The notes: generated by a model from the sequence alone, not told the origin. A stretch of DNA of 64,000 bases from Achromobacter spanius (GCF_003994415.1 NZ_CP034689.1:1302001-1366000), one strand, 5' to 3'. Counted from the stretch's first letter, positions 44,928-54,858 are shown. Program-made: numbers and translations.

Positions 44928-45695
44928 TCAGAACGTCTTGGTTAACGACAGCAAGCCGGTGGCCTTGCCCATGTCGCGACCGTGCGTGTTGGTGTAGACG
45001 GCACGGTCCGCGTTGGTGTCCAGGTAGGCCAGCGACACGGACAGGCCCTGCCCGAAGTCCTTGGTCAGCCCAAGCTTCCAGTCGGTATAGGACCCGTTGT
45101 CCACGTTCTTCACAAGCTGGCGTCCCACATGGGCGTTGAGCGTCAGCCCCCACACCCCGGTATCGACGTTGGCGGCCATATCGAAGTACTGGCTGTACTT
45201 GCTGTCGGCGAAGCCGAACAGGTTGGTCAAGGCGATGGAGTACTTGAACATCATCGGGCCGTAGCCGATGCCGGCGTACAGCTCGGTGGTGTCGGGGCTG
45301 GTGTAGCCCGAGGGAAAGTCGCCCGGGTAGTAGTACTGCAAAATGCCCAGGTCCAGCGGCACGCCTTCTGCCAGATTGCCCTTGTAGCCGCCGTAGAAGT
45401 CCATTTCCACGGGGGCGGACACGTGGGAGTTGCTGTCGCCCAGCCAACTGATGCTGGAGTTCCAGTTACCCAGATAGAAGCCGCTGGCGTGGGCCAGGTC
45501 AAAGCCGCCTTGGATGGCGGGTTTGTTGTTCGTCTGCATCAAGCCGCGATAGCGGTATTGGCTGGCCAGCGTCAGGTTGGCCGATAGCGTGAAGTCGCTG
45601 ACGGCGGGGTTGGCAGCGGGGGCGGGCATGTCGCTGGCTTGTGCGGTGGCGGCCAGGCTCAGCAGCGCAAGCGCAGCGACGGAATTGCGGGACAT
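44928..45695 (-). CDS. TorF-like outer-membrane protein
   Basis: 255-residue exported beta-barrel protein with a 21-residue signal peptide (ending AQASD). The mature part consists of amphipathic strands with LTLASQYRYRGLMQTNNKPAIQGGF near the start, a hallmark of the TIGR02001/TorF putative porin family, and it ends with a terminal Phe, as expected for BAM targeting. The start at 45695 follows a GAGGTACTC-type site. Substrate unknown. It is upstream of the ACT-like and DapA-like genes on the same strand (140-base gap). Confidence 0.9.
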   Translation of the reverse strand: MSRNSVAALALLSLAATAQASDMPAPAANPAVSDFTLSANLTLASQYRYRGLMQTNNKPAIQGGFDLAHASGFYLGNWNSSISWLGDSNSHVSAPVEMDFYGGYKGNLAEGVPLDLGILQYYYPGDFPSGYTSPDTTELYAGIGYGPMMFKYSIALTNLFGFADSKYSQYFDMAANVDTGVWGLTLNAHVGRQLVKNVDNGSYTDWKLGLTKDFGQGLSVSLAYLDTNADRAVYTNTHGRDMGKATGLLSLTKTF

Positions 45696-45821
45696 GAGGT
45701 ACTCCTGATGTTGAACGGGATCGCAACAATAGGAGGATCGGCATAAACCGCGAGACAAGACTCGCGCTGCCCGCGTAAAGGCGGGATAAAGGCCTAAGAA
45801 AAACAGATCGATGCCGCGCGA

Positions 45822-46514
45822 TCAGCCCGCGAAGCGGTAGCCCACGCCGATCTCTGTCATCAGGAAGACGGGTTGCGCGGGGTCGGCTTCCAGCTTCTGG
45901 CGCAGGTGCCCCATGTAAATGCGCAGGTAGTGATTGCTTTCCACATGCGACGGGCCCCAGACCTCGCGCAGCAACTCGCGGTGCGTCATGACCTTGCCCC
46001 GGTGCGCAAGCAGCGCGGCCAGCAGGCGGTATTCCATGGCGGTCAGGTGCACGTGCTGGCCGGCGCGCTCGACGACGCGCTTGGCGAAGTCGATGCGGAC
46101 GTCGCCGAAGGTGATCTCGGCCGCCTGGCCAGCGCCTGCCCGCGCGTGGCGCCGCAGCAGCACGCGCAGGCGGGCCAGCAACTCGCTGACGCCGAAGGGC
46201 TTGGTCAGGTAGTCATCGGCGCCTGCGTCCAGCGCCGCCACCTTGTCAGGTTCGGCACTGCGTGCCGACAAGACCAGCACGGGCACCTGCGTCCAGCCGC
46301 GCAGTTCGCGGATCAGCGTCATGCCGTCTTCGTCGGGCAGGCCCAGGTCCAGCACGATGGCGTCGGGCTGCCGGGTGCCGGCTTCGATCAGGCCGCGCTT
46401 GACGGTGTCGGCCTCGTGCACGGCGCAGCCCTCGCTCTCCAAGGCCTGACGCACGAAGCGCCGGATGTTGGCGTCGTCTTCGATGATCAGGACGGTAGGC
46501 TGGTAGTCGAACAT
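45822..46514 (-). CDS. kdpE: Response regulator KdpE
   Basis: 230-residue OmpR-family regulator that activates kdp transcription under potassium limitation. Receiver domain (1-120) with the acidic pair at 12-13, phosphoacceptor Asp in AIVLDLGLPDED (about 56) and Lys in LTKPFGVSE; winged-helix domain (130-228) with LTAMEYRLLAALL and GVGYRFAG. It starts 13 bases after the kdpD stop. Confidence 0.96.
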   Translation of the reverse strand: MFDYQPTVLIIEDDANIRRFVRQALESEGCAVHEADTVKRGLIEAGTRQPDAIVLDLGLPDEDGMTLIRELRGWTQVPVLVLSARSAEPDKVAALDAGADDYLTKPFGVSELLARLRVLLRRHARAGAGQAAEITFGDVRIDFAKRVVERAGQHVHLTAMEYRLLAALLAHRGKVMTHRELLREVWGPSHVESNHYLRIYMGHLRQKLEADPAQPVFLMTEIGVGYRFAG

Positions 46515-46527
46515 GCTGGGCCTGTCT

Positions 46528-49338
46528 TCAAGGGGTGTCGGGTTGAATGTCGGAATGCATTTCGGGCTGAACGTCGGGCGGCGTGCCCAGGGGCAGGCTG
46601 AAGACGAATTGCGCGCCCGAGGCCTGGCCCGGTGCGTGTTCGACCCAGATGCGGCCATGGTGGGCCGAGATGATGGCCTCGCATACCGCCAGCCCCAGGC
46701 CCACGCCCGGCGTTGCGGACTCGCGGTCGCCCCGTGTGAATTTTTCGAAGATGCGGCGTTCGGCGCCATCAGCGACACCGGGGCCGTTGTCGCTGACTGC
46801 CACGCGTAGCGCGTCGTCGTGGACCGCCGCGTGCAGATGGATGGTGCTGCCCGGCGGTGTGTACTTGGCCGCGTTCTCCAGCAGGTTGCACAAGACGCGT
46901 TCGATCAGCACGCCATCGCATTCCACCAGCGGCAGGCGCGACAGGCTGGCCACGGTGACGCGGTGCGCCGCCAAGGGTTCGCGCATGGCCGCAAGCGATG
47001 CGCCCACCAGTTCCTCGATCGATTGCCACTCCATGCGCAGCGGCGTGTCATGGCTTTGCAGTCGGGCCATGTCCAGCAGGTTGACCACCAGCGCATGCAT
47101 GCGTTGTGCCTGGTCGCGCATGGCAAGGACGGTGTCCTGGACGTCGGCGGGTAGCGTGGCGTGCCGGCGTATCAGTGTGTCGGTCATGCCGACAAGGCTG
47201 GTCAAGGGGGTGCGCAGGTCGTGCGATACCGCCGCCAGCAGCGAATTGCGCAGCCGCTCGGATTCCATGCTGACCAGCGCCTGCTGCGCCACTTCAACAT
47301 AGTGCAGCCGCTCCAGCGCAATGGCGATGAGCGTGGCGTAGGCCTCGATCTGGCGGCGTGAATCCGGGTGCATGAACAGGCTGCGGTGGGGGGCTGCCAA
47401 CGCTAGTACACCGCGCGTGCGCATCGGCGCCTTCAAGGGCAGGTACAGCAGTTCGCTGTTGGACAGCGTGGTGGTGCCCGCGCCAGCGGGTTGGCCATGG
47501 TCGTAGACCCACTGGGCCAGTGCCGACTCCACCGCCGGCATGTCGTCCGAAGTGGGTGAGGCCAGTTTCAGGCGGTCGTCCAGGCCCAGGATGTACAGGG
47601 CGCAGCGCGAGCCGAAGGTGGCATGCACGAAGGCGCCGGCCAGCGCCACGATCTGCTCGGGCAACAGGGCCGAAGACAATTCGCGCGCGAACTCGTACAG
47701 GCTGCGCGCGTCGGCTTCACGTTTGACCGACACCTGCGCCTGCAGGCGCAGGCCGGCCGTCAATTGCCCGATCAGCAGGCCCACGGCCAGCAGCACGGCG
47801 AAGGTCAGCAGGTACTGCACGTCCGACACGGCGAAGGAAGCCAGCGGTTGCACGAAGAAGAAATCGAAGAGCCCCACGCAGACCACCGACGCCAGCGCCG
47901 CCGGGCCGCGCCCGTGGCGCAGCGCCACGCCCACGACCGCCAGCAGGAACAGCATGACGATGTTGGTCTGGTGCAGCGACGGGAATGCCAGCATCGACAA
48001 GCCGGTGGCCGCCGCGCAATAGCACAGTGCCCAGGCGTAGCCGGACAGCGGTCGCGGGCTGCGCAGGTCGGTGCTGGCGCGAGCACGGCGCCCCAGCGTC
48101 AGCGGGTCGCGCCCCGCCGGCAGGCTGGCGGGCAGCGGCGGCGCGCCCAGGCGGATGATGTCGATCTCGGGGCAGCCCGCGGCCAGCATGTCGGCAAAGC
48201 TGTGCCGGCGCCACAGCCAGCCCGGTGTGATGGCGGTTGTCAGCAAGGCCGACAGCGACAGGCGCAGCCGTTGCAGGCCGTTTGCCCGCGTGCGGCCGAC
48301 GATGGCCTTGGTAATGTTGTGGCGGCGCACGTAGCGCACCACCGCGTCGACCATGTCGGCGCCCGCCAGCGTTTCGGTGCGGGCGCCCAGTGCGTCCGCC
48401 AAGGCCAGGCTGCGCTGCATGCGGTCTTGTTCGGCCGGCGGTGTTGGGGCCGCGCGCGGCGTGTCGATGGTGACCACATGCAGGTCGCATTCCAGTTGCT
48501 GGCTCAGGCGGTGGGCGCTGCGGATGACGTATTCGGCGTCGGCGTCCGGGCCGATGCAGGCCACCACGGCTTCGCGCGTGCGCCATACCGGTTCAATGGC
48601 GCGGTCGCGTCGATAGGCCTGCACGTCGTCGTCCACATGGTCGGCGGTGCGTCGCAGCGCCAGCTCGCGCAGCGCGATCAGGTTGCCCTTGCGAAAGAAA
48701 TTGCGCGTGGCGTGGCGGGCTTGTTCGGGCAGATAGACCTTGCCTTCTTTCAGCCGGCGCAGCAGTTCATCGGCCGACAGGTCCACCAGGATGACTTCGT
48801 CGGCGGCGTCGAAGACCTCGTCGGGCACGGTTTCCCAGACGCGCACGCCGGTGATGCTGCCCACCGCTTCGTTCAGGCTGTCCAGATGCTGCACGTTCAG
48901 CGTGGTCCAGACGTCAATGCCCGCGGCCAGCAGTTCGTGGATGTCTTGCCAGCGCTTGGCGTGACGCGAGCCCGGCGCGTTGGAATGCGCCAGTTCGTCC
49001 ACCAGCACCAGGCCGGGGCGGGCGGCCAGCGCGCCGTCCAGGTCGAATTCCTTCAGCACATGGCCCCGGTACGCCACGTCTTTCAGTGGCAGCACCGGGA
49101 TGCCCTCAAGCAAGCCGGCCGTTTCGCGGCGGCCATGGGTTTCGACGATGCCGGCCAGCACGTTCACGCCTTGGGCCGCTTGGGCGCGGGCGGCCACCAG
49201 CATGGCGTAGGTCTTGCCTACGCCGGCCGACGCGCCGAAATACACGCGCAGCTTGCCGCGCGCCGCCTCGCGCGCGGCGTCGTCCAGCGTTTTCAAGAGC
49301 GCGTCCGGATCGGGACGCTCGCCAGCAATGTCAGCCAT
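46528..49338 (-). CDS. kdpD: Osmosensitive potassium sensor kinase KdpD
   Basis: 936-residue sensor kinase. The N-terminal KdpD domain (1-235) has a Walker A-like GASAGVGKT near 38 and the VETHGR motif; a universal-stress-like domain (about 245-370) follows. Four membrane helices lie near 410-520. After a GAF-like domain comes the kinase core with SHDLRTPLTSL (phosphoacceptor His about 705), an N box NLLENAAKY and Gly-rich boxes. The length is slightly above E. coli KdpD. It is part of the complete kdpFABCDE series. Confidence 0.97.
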   Translation of the reverse strand: MADIAGERPDPDALLKTLDDAAREAARGKLRVYFGASAGVGKTYAMLVAARAQAAQGVNVLAGIVETHGRRETAGLLEGIPVLPLKDVAYRGHVLKEFDLDGALAARPGLVLVDELAHSNAPGSRHAKRWQDIHELLAAGIDVWTTLNVQHLDSLNEAVGSITGVRVWETVPDEVFDAADEVILVDLSADELLRRLKEGKVYLPEQARHATRNFFRKGNLIALRELALRRTADHVDDDVQAYRRDRAIEPVWRTREAVVACIGPDADAEYVIRSAHRLSQQLECDLHVVTIDTPRAAPTPPAEQDRMQRSLALADALGARTETLAGADMVDAVVRYVRRHNITKAIVGRTRANGLQRLRLSLSALLTTAITPGWLWRRHSFADMLAAGCPEIDIIRLGAPPLPASLPAGRDPLTLGRRARASTDLRSPRPLSGYAWALCYCAAATGLSMLAFPSLHQTNIVMLFLLAVVGVALRHGRGPAALASVVCVGLFDFFFVQPLASFAVSDVQYLLTFAVLLAVGLLIGQLTAGLRLQAQVSVKREADARSLYEFARELSSALLPEQIVALAGAFVHATFGSRCALYILGLDDRLKLASPTSDDMPAVESALAQWVYDHGQPAGAGTTTLSNSELLYLPLKAPMRTRGVLALAAPHRSLFMHPDSRRQIEAYATLIAIALERLHYVEVAQQALVSMESERLRNSLLAAVSHDLRTPLTSLVGMTDTLIRRHATLPADVQDTVLAMRDQAQRMHALVVNLLDMARLQSHDTPLRMEWQSIEELVGASLAAMREPLAAHRVTVASLSRLPLVECDGVLIERVLCNLLENAAKYTPPGSTIHLHAAVHDDALRVAVSDNGPGVADGAERRIFEKFTRGDRESATPGVGLGLAVCEAIISAHHGRIWVEHAPGQASGAQFVFSLPLGTPPDVQPEMHSDIQPDTP

Positions 49339-49389
49339 GAACGCGCAAGGGTGGGGTGGGAAAGGCTGGCGATACTATACGCCGCGCCA

Positions 49390-50010
49390 TCATTGTGTCG
49401 GGTGCAATTTGTCCAGCGCCAGGTTCAGCGTCAATACATTGACGACGGGTTCGCCCAACAAGGCCAGCCAGGGCTTTTCCGTATGGGCCTGGATCAACGC
49501 ATCCACCTGCGCGCGCGGCACATGGCGGGCGCGCGCCACCCGCGCGGCTTGGTAGCTGGCCGCGGCAGGGCTGATGCTGGGGTCCAGGCCACTGCCGGAC
49601 GCGGTGACCAGGTCCACCGGCACCGGCGTGGGGTTGTCGGGGTCTGCCGCTTTCAAGGCCGCGATGCGGTCCTGGATGGCCTGGGCCAACGCGGGGTTGC
49701 GCGGGCCCAGGTTCGAACCGCCCGAGGCCGCGCCGTTGTACGGCATGGGCGCGGTGGCCGACGGCCGGCCCCAGAAGTACTGCGGCGCGGTAAACGACTG
49801 GCCGATCAGTGCCGACCCGACCACCTTGTCGCATTGCGTGATCAGCGAGCCGGCCGCCTCGTGCGGGAACACCACGGCGGCCACGCCGCGCGTCAGGAAG
49901 GGGTAGGCCAGGCCCGTCACCAAGGACAGCGCGGCGAAAACGACCAGCGCGGGGCGCAGCACGCCGCCTTGGCGCGCCGGGGCGGGGGTTGGGGTAGCAA
50001 TGGATTTCAT
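49390..50010 (-). CDS. kdpC: Potassium-transporting ATPase subunit C
   Basis: 206-residue membrane-anchored subunit of the KdpFABC high-affinity potassium pump. One N-terminal helix (about 20-42) with ALSLVTGLAYPFL, then the periplasmic part with FTAPQYFWGRPSA, SGGSNLGPRNP and the ending VNVLTLNLALD. All are family signatures. It lies between kdpB and kdpD. Confidence 0.97.
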   Translation of the reverse strand: MKSIATPTPAPARQGGVLRPALVVFAALSLVTGLAYPFLTRGVAAVVFPHEAAGSLITQCDKVVGSALIGQSFTAPQYFWGRPSATAPMPYNGAASGGSNLGPRNPALAQAIQDRIAALKAADPDNPTPVPVDLVTASGSGLDPSISPAAASYQAARVARARHVPRAQVDALIQAHTEKPWLALLGEPVVNVLTLNLALDKLHPTQ

Positions 50011-50090
50011 GATGGATTCCTTGTTTGTAGGGAGAGGCGGCGGGGCTCAAGTCCGGCCAGTCAGATTCAGCCGGCTCAGGCGCGGCCGGC

Positions 50091-52250
50091 CTAGGTCCAG
50101 CCCAGCGCGGCCAGCACCATGTCGATCAGCTTGATCCCGACGAACGGCACCAGCAGCCCGCCCAGCCCATAGATCAGCAGGTTGCGCCGCAGCAGCATCG
50201 ATGCGCCCAGGGGCCGGTAGCGCACGCCTTTCAACGCCAGCGGAATCAGCACCACGATGATCAGCGCGTTGAAGATCACCGCCGACAGGATGGCCGAGGC
50301 GGGCGTGGTCAGGTGCATGATGTTCAGCACGTTCAACTGCGGGAAGACGGTGGCGAAGGCGGCCGGGATGATGGCGAAATACTTGGCCACATCGTTGGCC
50401 ACGCTGAACGTGGTCAGTGCGCCGCGCGTCATCAGCATCTGTTTGCCGATCTCGACAATCTCGATCAGCTTGGTGGGGTTGGAGTCCAGGTCCACCATGT
50501 TGCCCGCTTCCTTGGCGGCCTGGGTGCCCGAATTCATCGCCACGGCCACGTCGGCCTGTGCCAGTGCGGGGGCGTCGTTGGTGCCGTCGCCCGTCATCGC
50601 CACCAGGCGGCCTTCGGCCTGATAGGCGCGGATCAGTTGCAGCTTGGCCTCGGGCGTGGCTTCGGCCAGGAAGTCGTCCACCCCCGCTTCGGCCGCGATG
50701 GAGGCGGCGGTCAGCTTGTTGTCGCCCGTGATCATCACGGTCTTGATGCCCATGCGGCGCAGCTCGGCAAAGCGCGCCTGGATGCCAGGTTTGACGATGT
50801 CTTTCAGTTCCACCACGCCCAGCGCGCGGTTGCCGTCGCTGACCAGCAGCGGCGTGCTGCCGCGTCGCGCTACGTCTTCGGCCTGATGCCGCACCGTTTC
50901 GGGTACGCTGGCGCCCAATTCCTGCAGCCAGGACTGCACGGCGTCCACCGCGCCTTTGCGAATCATGCGCTCGCCCAGGTTCACGCCGCTCATGCGGGAC
51001 TGCGCGGTGAAGGGAACGAACTCGGCGTCTTCAACACGCGCGGCTGGCGCGTGGGTGGTCTTGTCGGCCAGCGCCACGATGCTGCGGCCTTCCGGCGTTT
51101 CGTCGGCCAGGGACGCCAGGCGGGCGGCGTCGGCCAATTCACGCGCCGATACGCCCGGCGCGGGCAGGAAGGTGGATGCCTGGCGGTTGCCGAAGGTGAT
51201 GGTGCCGGTCTTGTCCAGCAGCAGCACGTCCACGTCGCCGGCCGCTTCGACCGCGCGGCCGGACGTGGCGATGACGTTGGCGCTCATCATGCGGCTCATG
51301 CCCGCCACGCCAATGGCCGACAGCAGGCCACCGATGGTGGTCGGGATCAGGCAGACCAGCAGCGCCACCAGTACCGTCACCGTGACCACCGCGCCGCCAC
51401 CCGCCGCGCTGACCGCGTAGATGGAGAACGGCATCAAGGTCACCACCACCAGCAGGAACACCACGGTCAGCCCCACCAGCAGGATGGTCAACGCCAGTTC
51501 GTTGGGTGTCTTCTGGCGCTTGGCGCCTTCCACCATAGAGATCATGCGGTCCAGGAAGCTCTCGCCGGGGTCGGCCGCGATGCGAACGAAGATCCAGTCG
51601 GACAGCACCCGAGTGCCGCCCGTGACGGACGAGAAATCGCCGCCCGACTCACGGATGACGGGCGCGGATTCCCCGGTGATGGCGCTTTCATCCACGGAAG
51701 CGACGCCGGCGATGACTTGGCCGTCGCCGGGGATGGTGTCGCCCGCTTCGACCAGCACCACGTCATTGCGCCGCAGCAGTCCCGAGGCCTGGCTCGTGGC
51801 CTGGCCGCGCCATTGGTCCGGGTGCGCATCGCGGACATCCACGTCGCGAAAGCCCTTGAGCAAACGCGCATTGATGGTGGTGCGCAAACCGCGCAGGGTC
51901 GCGGCCTGCTGCTTGCCGCGGCCTTCCGCCAGCGCTTCGGCGAAGTTGGCGAACAGCACCGTGAACCACAGCCATACGGCGATGGCCAGGATGAAGCCCG
52001 CCGGGGCTTCGGCCTGGCCGCGCAGGGCCATGACCCACAGGACGGTGGTCAGGATGCTGCCCACGTACACGACGAACATGACGGGATTCTTCAACTGCGC
52101 GGCGGGCGACAGCTTGCGCAGGCTATCCAGCAGAGCGGGCGCGACGAGTGATCGTGACCACATGCCGAAGGGACGCTCTTGCGGATCGATCGCGGGGGCG
52201 TGGGCGGCGGCGCCGCCTGCGCTTGAGGTTGGCATTTCAATCTTGGCCAT
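50091..52250 (-). CDS. kdpB: Potassium-transporting P-type ATPase subunit B
   Basis: 719-residue catalytic subunit. The phosphorylation motif DKTGTITFG is near residue 346, the actuator has TGES, and the hinge has TGDGTNDAPALAQADV. The transmembrane helices match the class IA ion pump. The start at 52250 (MAKIEMPTSS) is preceded by GGAAACA; earlier in-frame codons are not family sequence. About 35 residues longer than the E. coli protein at the N-terminus. Confidence 0.98.
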   Translation of the reverse strand: MAKIEMPTSSAGGAAAHAPAIDPQERPFGMWSRSLVAPALLDSLRKLSPAAQLKNPVMFVVYVGSILTTVLWVMALRGQAEAPAGFILAIAVWLWFTVLFANFAEALAEGRGKQQAATLRGLRTTINARLLKGFRDVDVRDAHPDQWRGQATSQASGLLRRNDVVLVEAGDTIPGDGQVIAGVASVDESAITGESAPVIRESGGDFSSVTGGTRVLSDWIFVRIAADPGESFLDRMISMVEGAKRQKTPNELALTILLVGLTVVFLLVVVTLMPFSIYAVSAAGGGAVVTVTVLVALLVCLIPTTIGGLLSAIGVAGMSRMMSANVIATSGRAVEAAGDVDVLLLDKTGTITFGNRQASTFLPAPGVSARELADAARLASLADETPEGRSIVALADKTTHAPAARVEDAEFVPFTAQSRMSGVNLGERMIRKGAVDAVQSWLQELGASVPETVRHQAEDVARRGSTPLLVSDGNRALGVVELKDIVKPGIQARFAELRRMGIKTVMITGDNKLTAASIAAEAGVDDFLAEATPEAKLQLIRAYQAEGRLVAMTGDGTNDAPALAQADVAVAMNSGTQAAKEAGNMVDLDSNPTKLIEIVEIGKQMLMTRGALTTFSVANDVAKYFAIIPAAFATVFPQLNVLNIMHLTTPASAILSAVIFNALIIVVLIPLALKGVRYRPLGASMLLRRNLLIYGLGGLLVPFVGIKLIDMVLAALGWT

Positions 52251-52272
52251 GTTGTTTCCTAGCCTGTTGCAT

Positions 52273-54069
52273 TCAGGGTTGCAGGTGTTCGGCGACGGGC
52301 CCCAAGGCCAGCGCCGGCACATACGTCAGCGCGCCCACCAGCAGCACCGCGCCGATCAGCAGCACCACAAAGAGGGGGCCGGTGGTGGGCATGCTGCCGG
52401 GGCCGGCGGGCAAGCGCCGCTTGGCCGCCAGCGAGCCGGCCATGGCCAGCACCGCGACGATCACGGCGAAGCGGCCGAACCACATGGCAATGCCCAGCAG
52501 CACGTTGTAGAAAGGCGTATTCGCGGACAGCCCGGCAAAGGCGCTGCCGTTGTTGTTGGCCGCCGAGGACAGTGCATACAGAATTTCCGAGAAGCCGTGG
52601 ATGCCCGGATTCAGCACGCCAGCCTGTCCGGCTGAGAGGGAGACGGCCAGGGCAGTTCCGCCCAGCACCAGCAAGGGCGTGGTGAGGATGATGATGGACA
52701 CCATCTTCATGTCGTAGGCTTCGATCTTCTTACCCAGGTATTCCGGGGTGCGGCCAATCATCAGGCCGGCGATAAAGACCGCCAGCACCGCAAAGGCCAG
52801 CATGCCGTACAGCCCCGAGCCCACGCCTCCGTAGACCACTTCGCCCAACTGCATCTGCAGCATCGGCGGCAGCCCGCCCAGGGCGCTGAATGAGTCATGC
52901 ATGCCGTTCACGGCGCCGCAGGAAGCCGCCGTGGTGATGATGGCAAAGAGCGAGGTGGCCGCGATGCCAAAGCGCGACTCTTTGCCTTCCATGTTGCCGC
53001 CCGGTGTCAATGCGGAAAGCGCGCTGTCCGCGCCAGCTTGCGCTGCCATGGGGTTGGGCTGCTGTTCGAAATAGGCGGTGGTCAGCGCGAAGACGGCGAA
53101 CAGCACCGTCATGGCCGCCAGGATGGCGATACCCTGGCGGCGGCTGCCGACCATTTCGCCAAACGCAAAGCAGAGCGCGGCGGGAATGGCCAGTATGGCC
53201 AGCATCTCCAGGAAGTTCGACAGCGGCGTGGGGTTCTCGAACGGATGCGCCGAGTTTGTATTGAAGAAGCCGCCGCCATTGGTGCCCAGCAGCTTGATGG
53301 CTTCCTGCGAGGCCACGGGACCCATCGCCAGCGTCTGCGTCGAGGTAGTCACGGGATCCATCAAGGGCTGGCCCGCGGCATCAAGCACGGGCTGGCCTTC
53401 CGCATTCATGCGCGGCTGCTCGTAATGCAGGGTTTGTACGGTTTGTACGTCTTGATAGGGGCTGAAGTTCTGGATGACGCCCTGGCTTACCAGTGCAAGC
53501 GCCAGTACGAAGGACAGCGGCAGCAGCACATACATCGTGCAACGGACCATATCCGCCCAGAAGTTGCCGATCGTGGCGGAGCTGTGCCGCGACAAACCGC
53601 GTATCAGCGCAAACAACACGGCGATGCCGGTGGCGGCGGACACGAAGTTCTGCACCGTCAGCGCCAGCATCTGCGTCAGGTAGCTCATCGTGGATTCGCC
53701 GCCATAGCCTTGCCAGTTGGTGTTGGTGACAAAGCTGATGGCGGTGTTGAGCGCCGAATCCGGGGTGACGGGGCCCATGGCGGCGGGATTCAGCGGCAGC
53801 ATGCCTTGCAAGCGTTGCAGGCCATAGACCATCGCAACGCCGATCAAGTTGAAGGCCAGCACTGCCAGCGCATAGCGCTTCCAACCCATTTCGGCCTGCG
53901 GGTCGATGCCGGCAAGCCGATAAATGCCGCGTTCCAGGGGGCGGCCCCAGGCGGTCAGCCTGGATTGACCGTTTTCCATGGCAATGCGGATATAGCGCCC
54001 CAGCAGCGGCGCGATCGCAAGCAGGACTGCCAGGTACAAGACCAGCAGTCCGATGAATTCGGCGGTCAT
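52273..54069 (-). CDS. kdpA: Potassium-transporting ATPase subunit A
   Basis: 598-residue channel-like subunit that selects potassium, with about ten membrane helices. It has the four selectivity-loop relatives, including FVTNTNWQGYGGE, GTNGGGFFNTNSAHPFENP and a third Ser/Asn-Gly-rich loop near LSSAANNNGSAFAG. The start overlaps the kdpF stop in an ATGA arrangement, so translation is coupled. Confidence 0.98.
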   Translation of the reverse strand: MTAEFIGLLVLYLAVLLAIAPLLGRYIRIAMENGQSRLTAWGRPLERGIYRLAGIDPQAEMGWKRYALAVLAFNLIGVAMVYGLQRLQGMLPLNPAAMGPVTPDSALNTAISFVTNTNWQGYGGESTMSYLTQMLALTVQNFVSAATGIAVLFALIRGLSRHSSATIGNFWADMVRCTMYVLLPLSFVLALALVSQGVIQNFSPYQDVQTVQTLHYEQPRMNAEGQPVLDAAGQPLMDPVTTSTQTLAMGPVASQEAIKLLGTNGGGFFNTNSAHPFENPTPLSNFLEMLAILAIPAALCFAFGEMVGSRRQGIAILAAMTVLFAVFALTTAYFEQQPNPMAAQAGADSALSALTPGGNMEGKESRFGIAATSLFAIITTAASCGAVNGMHDSFSALGGLPPMLQMQLGEVVYGGVGSGLYGMLAFAVLAVFIAGLMIGRTPEYLGKKIEAYDMKMVSIIILTTPLLVLGGTALAVSLSAGQAGVLNPGIHGFSEILYALSSAANNNGSAFAGLSANTPFYNVLLGIAMWFGRFAVIVAVLAMAGSLAAKRRLPAGPGSMPTTGPLFVVLLIGAVLLVGALTYVPALALGPVAEHLQP

Positions 54070-54158
54070 CAGAATTTCTCCGGTTTGAACAGCGCCACCA
54101 GCAGGTAGACGAACAGCGCCGCGGCCGTCAGGCCGCTGAATGCATAGAGCCAGTTCAT
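54069..54158 (-). CDS. kdpF: KdpF small subunit
   Basis: 29-residue single-helix peptide that stabilises the Kdp complex in the inner membrane. The sequence MNWLYAFSGLTAAALFVYLL is followed by VALFKPEKF, the typical KdpF pattern. ATGA overlaps join it to kdpA downstream and to a second tiny membrane-peptide gene upstream. Confidence 0.93.
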   Translation of the reverse strand: MNWLYAFSGLTAAALFVYLLVALFKPEKF

Positions 54159-54253
54159 GACGGCTCTCCCGACGACAAGCCGGCGCAGAACTGCAACAGG
54201 CCGAATGTCAGCCCAGCCATGACGGCAAAGGCGGCGATATAGATGGCATCCAC
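54155..54253 (-). CDS. 32-residue membrane peptide upstream of kdpF
   Basis: Tiny gene starting with GTG at 54253. GGGAGG lies six bases upstream, a near-ideal ribosome site. The product is one hydrophobic helix (DAIYIAAFAVMAGLTFGLL) with a Cys and a short polar tail, and its stop overlaps the kdpF start as ATGA. Similar short single-helix frames precede kdpF in other proteobacteria, as far as I recall. It may be an additional subunit of the Kdp complex or a coupling peptide. Too short for most gene finders. Confidence 0.7.
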   Translation of the reverse strand: MDAIYIAAFAVMAGLTFGLLQFCAGLSSGEPS

Positions 54254-54791
54254 GTTTTTCCTCCCGGGAGCGGCGCTCCCTTCGAACGACGGGCCTGCGC
54301 GGCAAAAGCGGATGCGCGCCGGGGCAGGCCAGGTGACCAAAGCAGGACACCGGCAGGTTACGGAGCGGGGGGTAAAAACGGGATATAGCTTCGCGGGCGG
54401 GGTGTAAACAAGAAATAAACGTCGCCGGAATCCATGCGGCCCCTGGTGAAATACAGCCGCCCGCATGCCGGGCGCGCCGCGCCCGATTCCGGGCATGACG
54501 TGGTGGCAAGCGTCATATTCCGGGACGGGAGAGATTCCTGAATTCGGCTCAATTCCGGGATTTCAGCCAGAAAATCCCAATATTTAGAACTTTGTGGTCA
54601 TTTCGCACCATGATGGGGCATGGAATATGTAAATGAATGCTCCGTCTTAGGGCATTCCCCTAGTGTGACAATCCCGCACATGGTGCAGAATCTCTTCCCA
54701 TGCAGGTGAGGAGACAAAGCCCTGCATGGGCAAATACCGGCGGCACCGGTACATAAAAAAAGTAAAGCAGTACTCAAAAAAAGCAAAACGC

Positions 54792-54825
54792 ACAACGGCT
54801 GGCACCAGGCAGTGCCAGCCGTTGT
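54792..54825. repeat. Perfect 14-bp inverted repeat upstream of the symporter operon
   Basis: ACAACGGCTGGCAC pairs with GTGCCAGCCGTTGT across a six-base loop. An A-rich stretch lies on its left, giving a T-rich tail on the minus strand. It may be an operator, a terminator for an unseen minus-strand transcript, or an attenuator in the symporter leader. It ends 87 bases before the DUF4212 start. Confidence 0.7.
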
Positions 54826-54858
54826 CGCATAAAAAGCCTGAATTTCTGCCGCAAGGGC

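Noticed and set aside
44788..45447. N-terminal extension of the ACT-like gene
   Set aside because: It lies out of frame over the TorF-like porin gene, whose signal peptide and beta-strand pattern are convincing.
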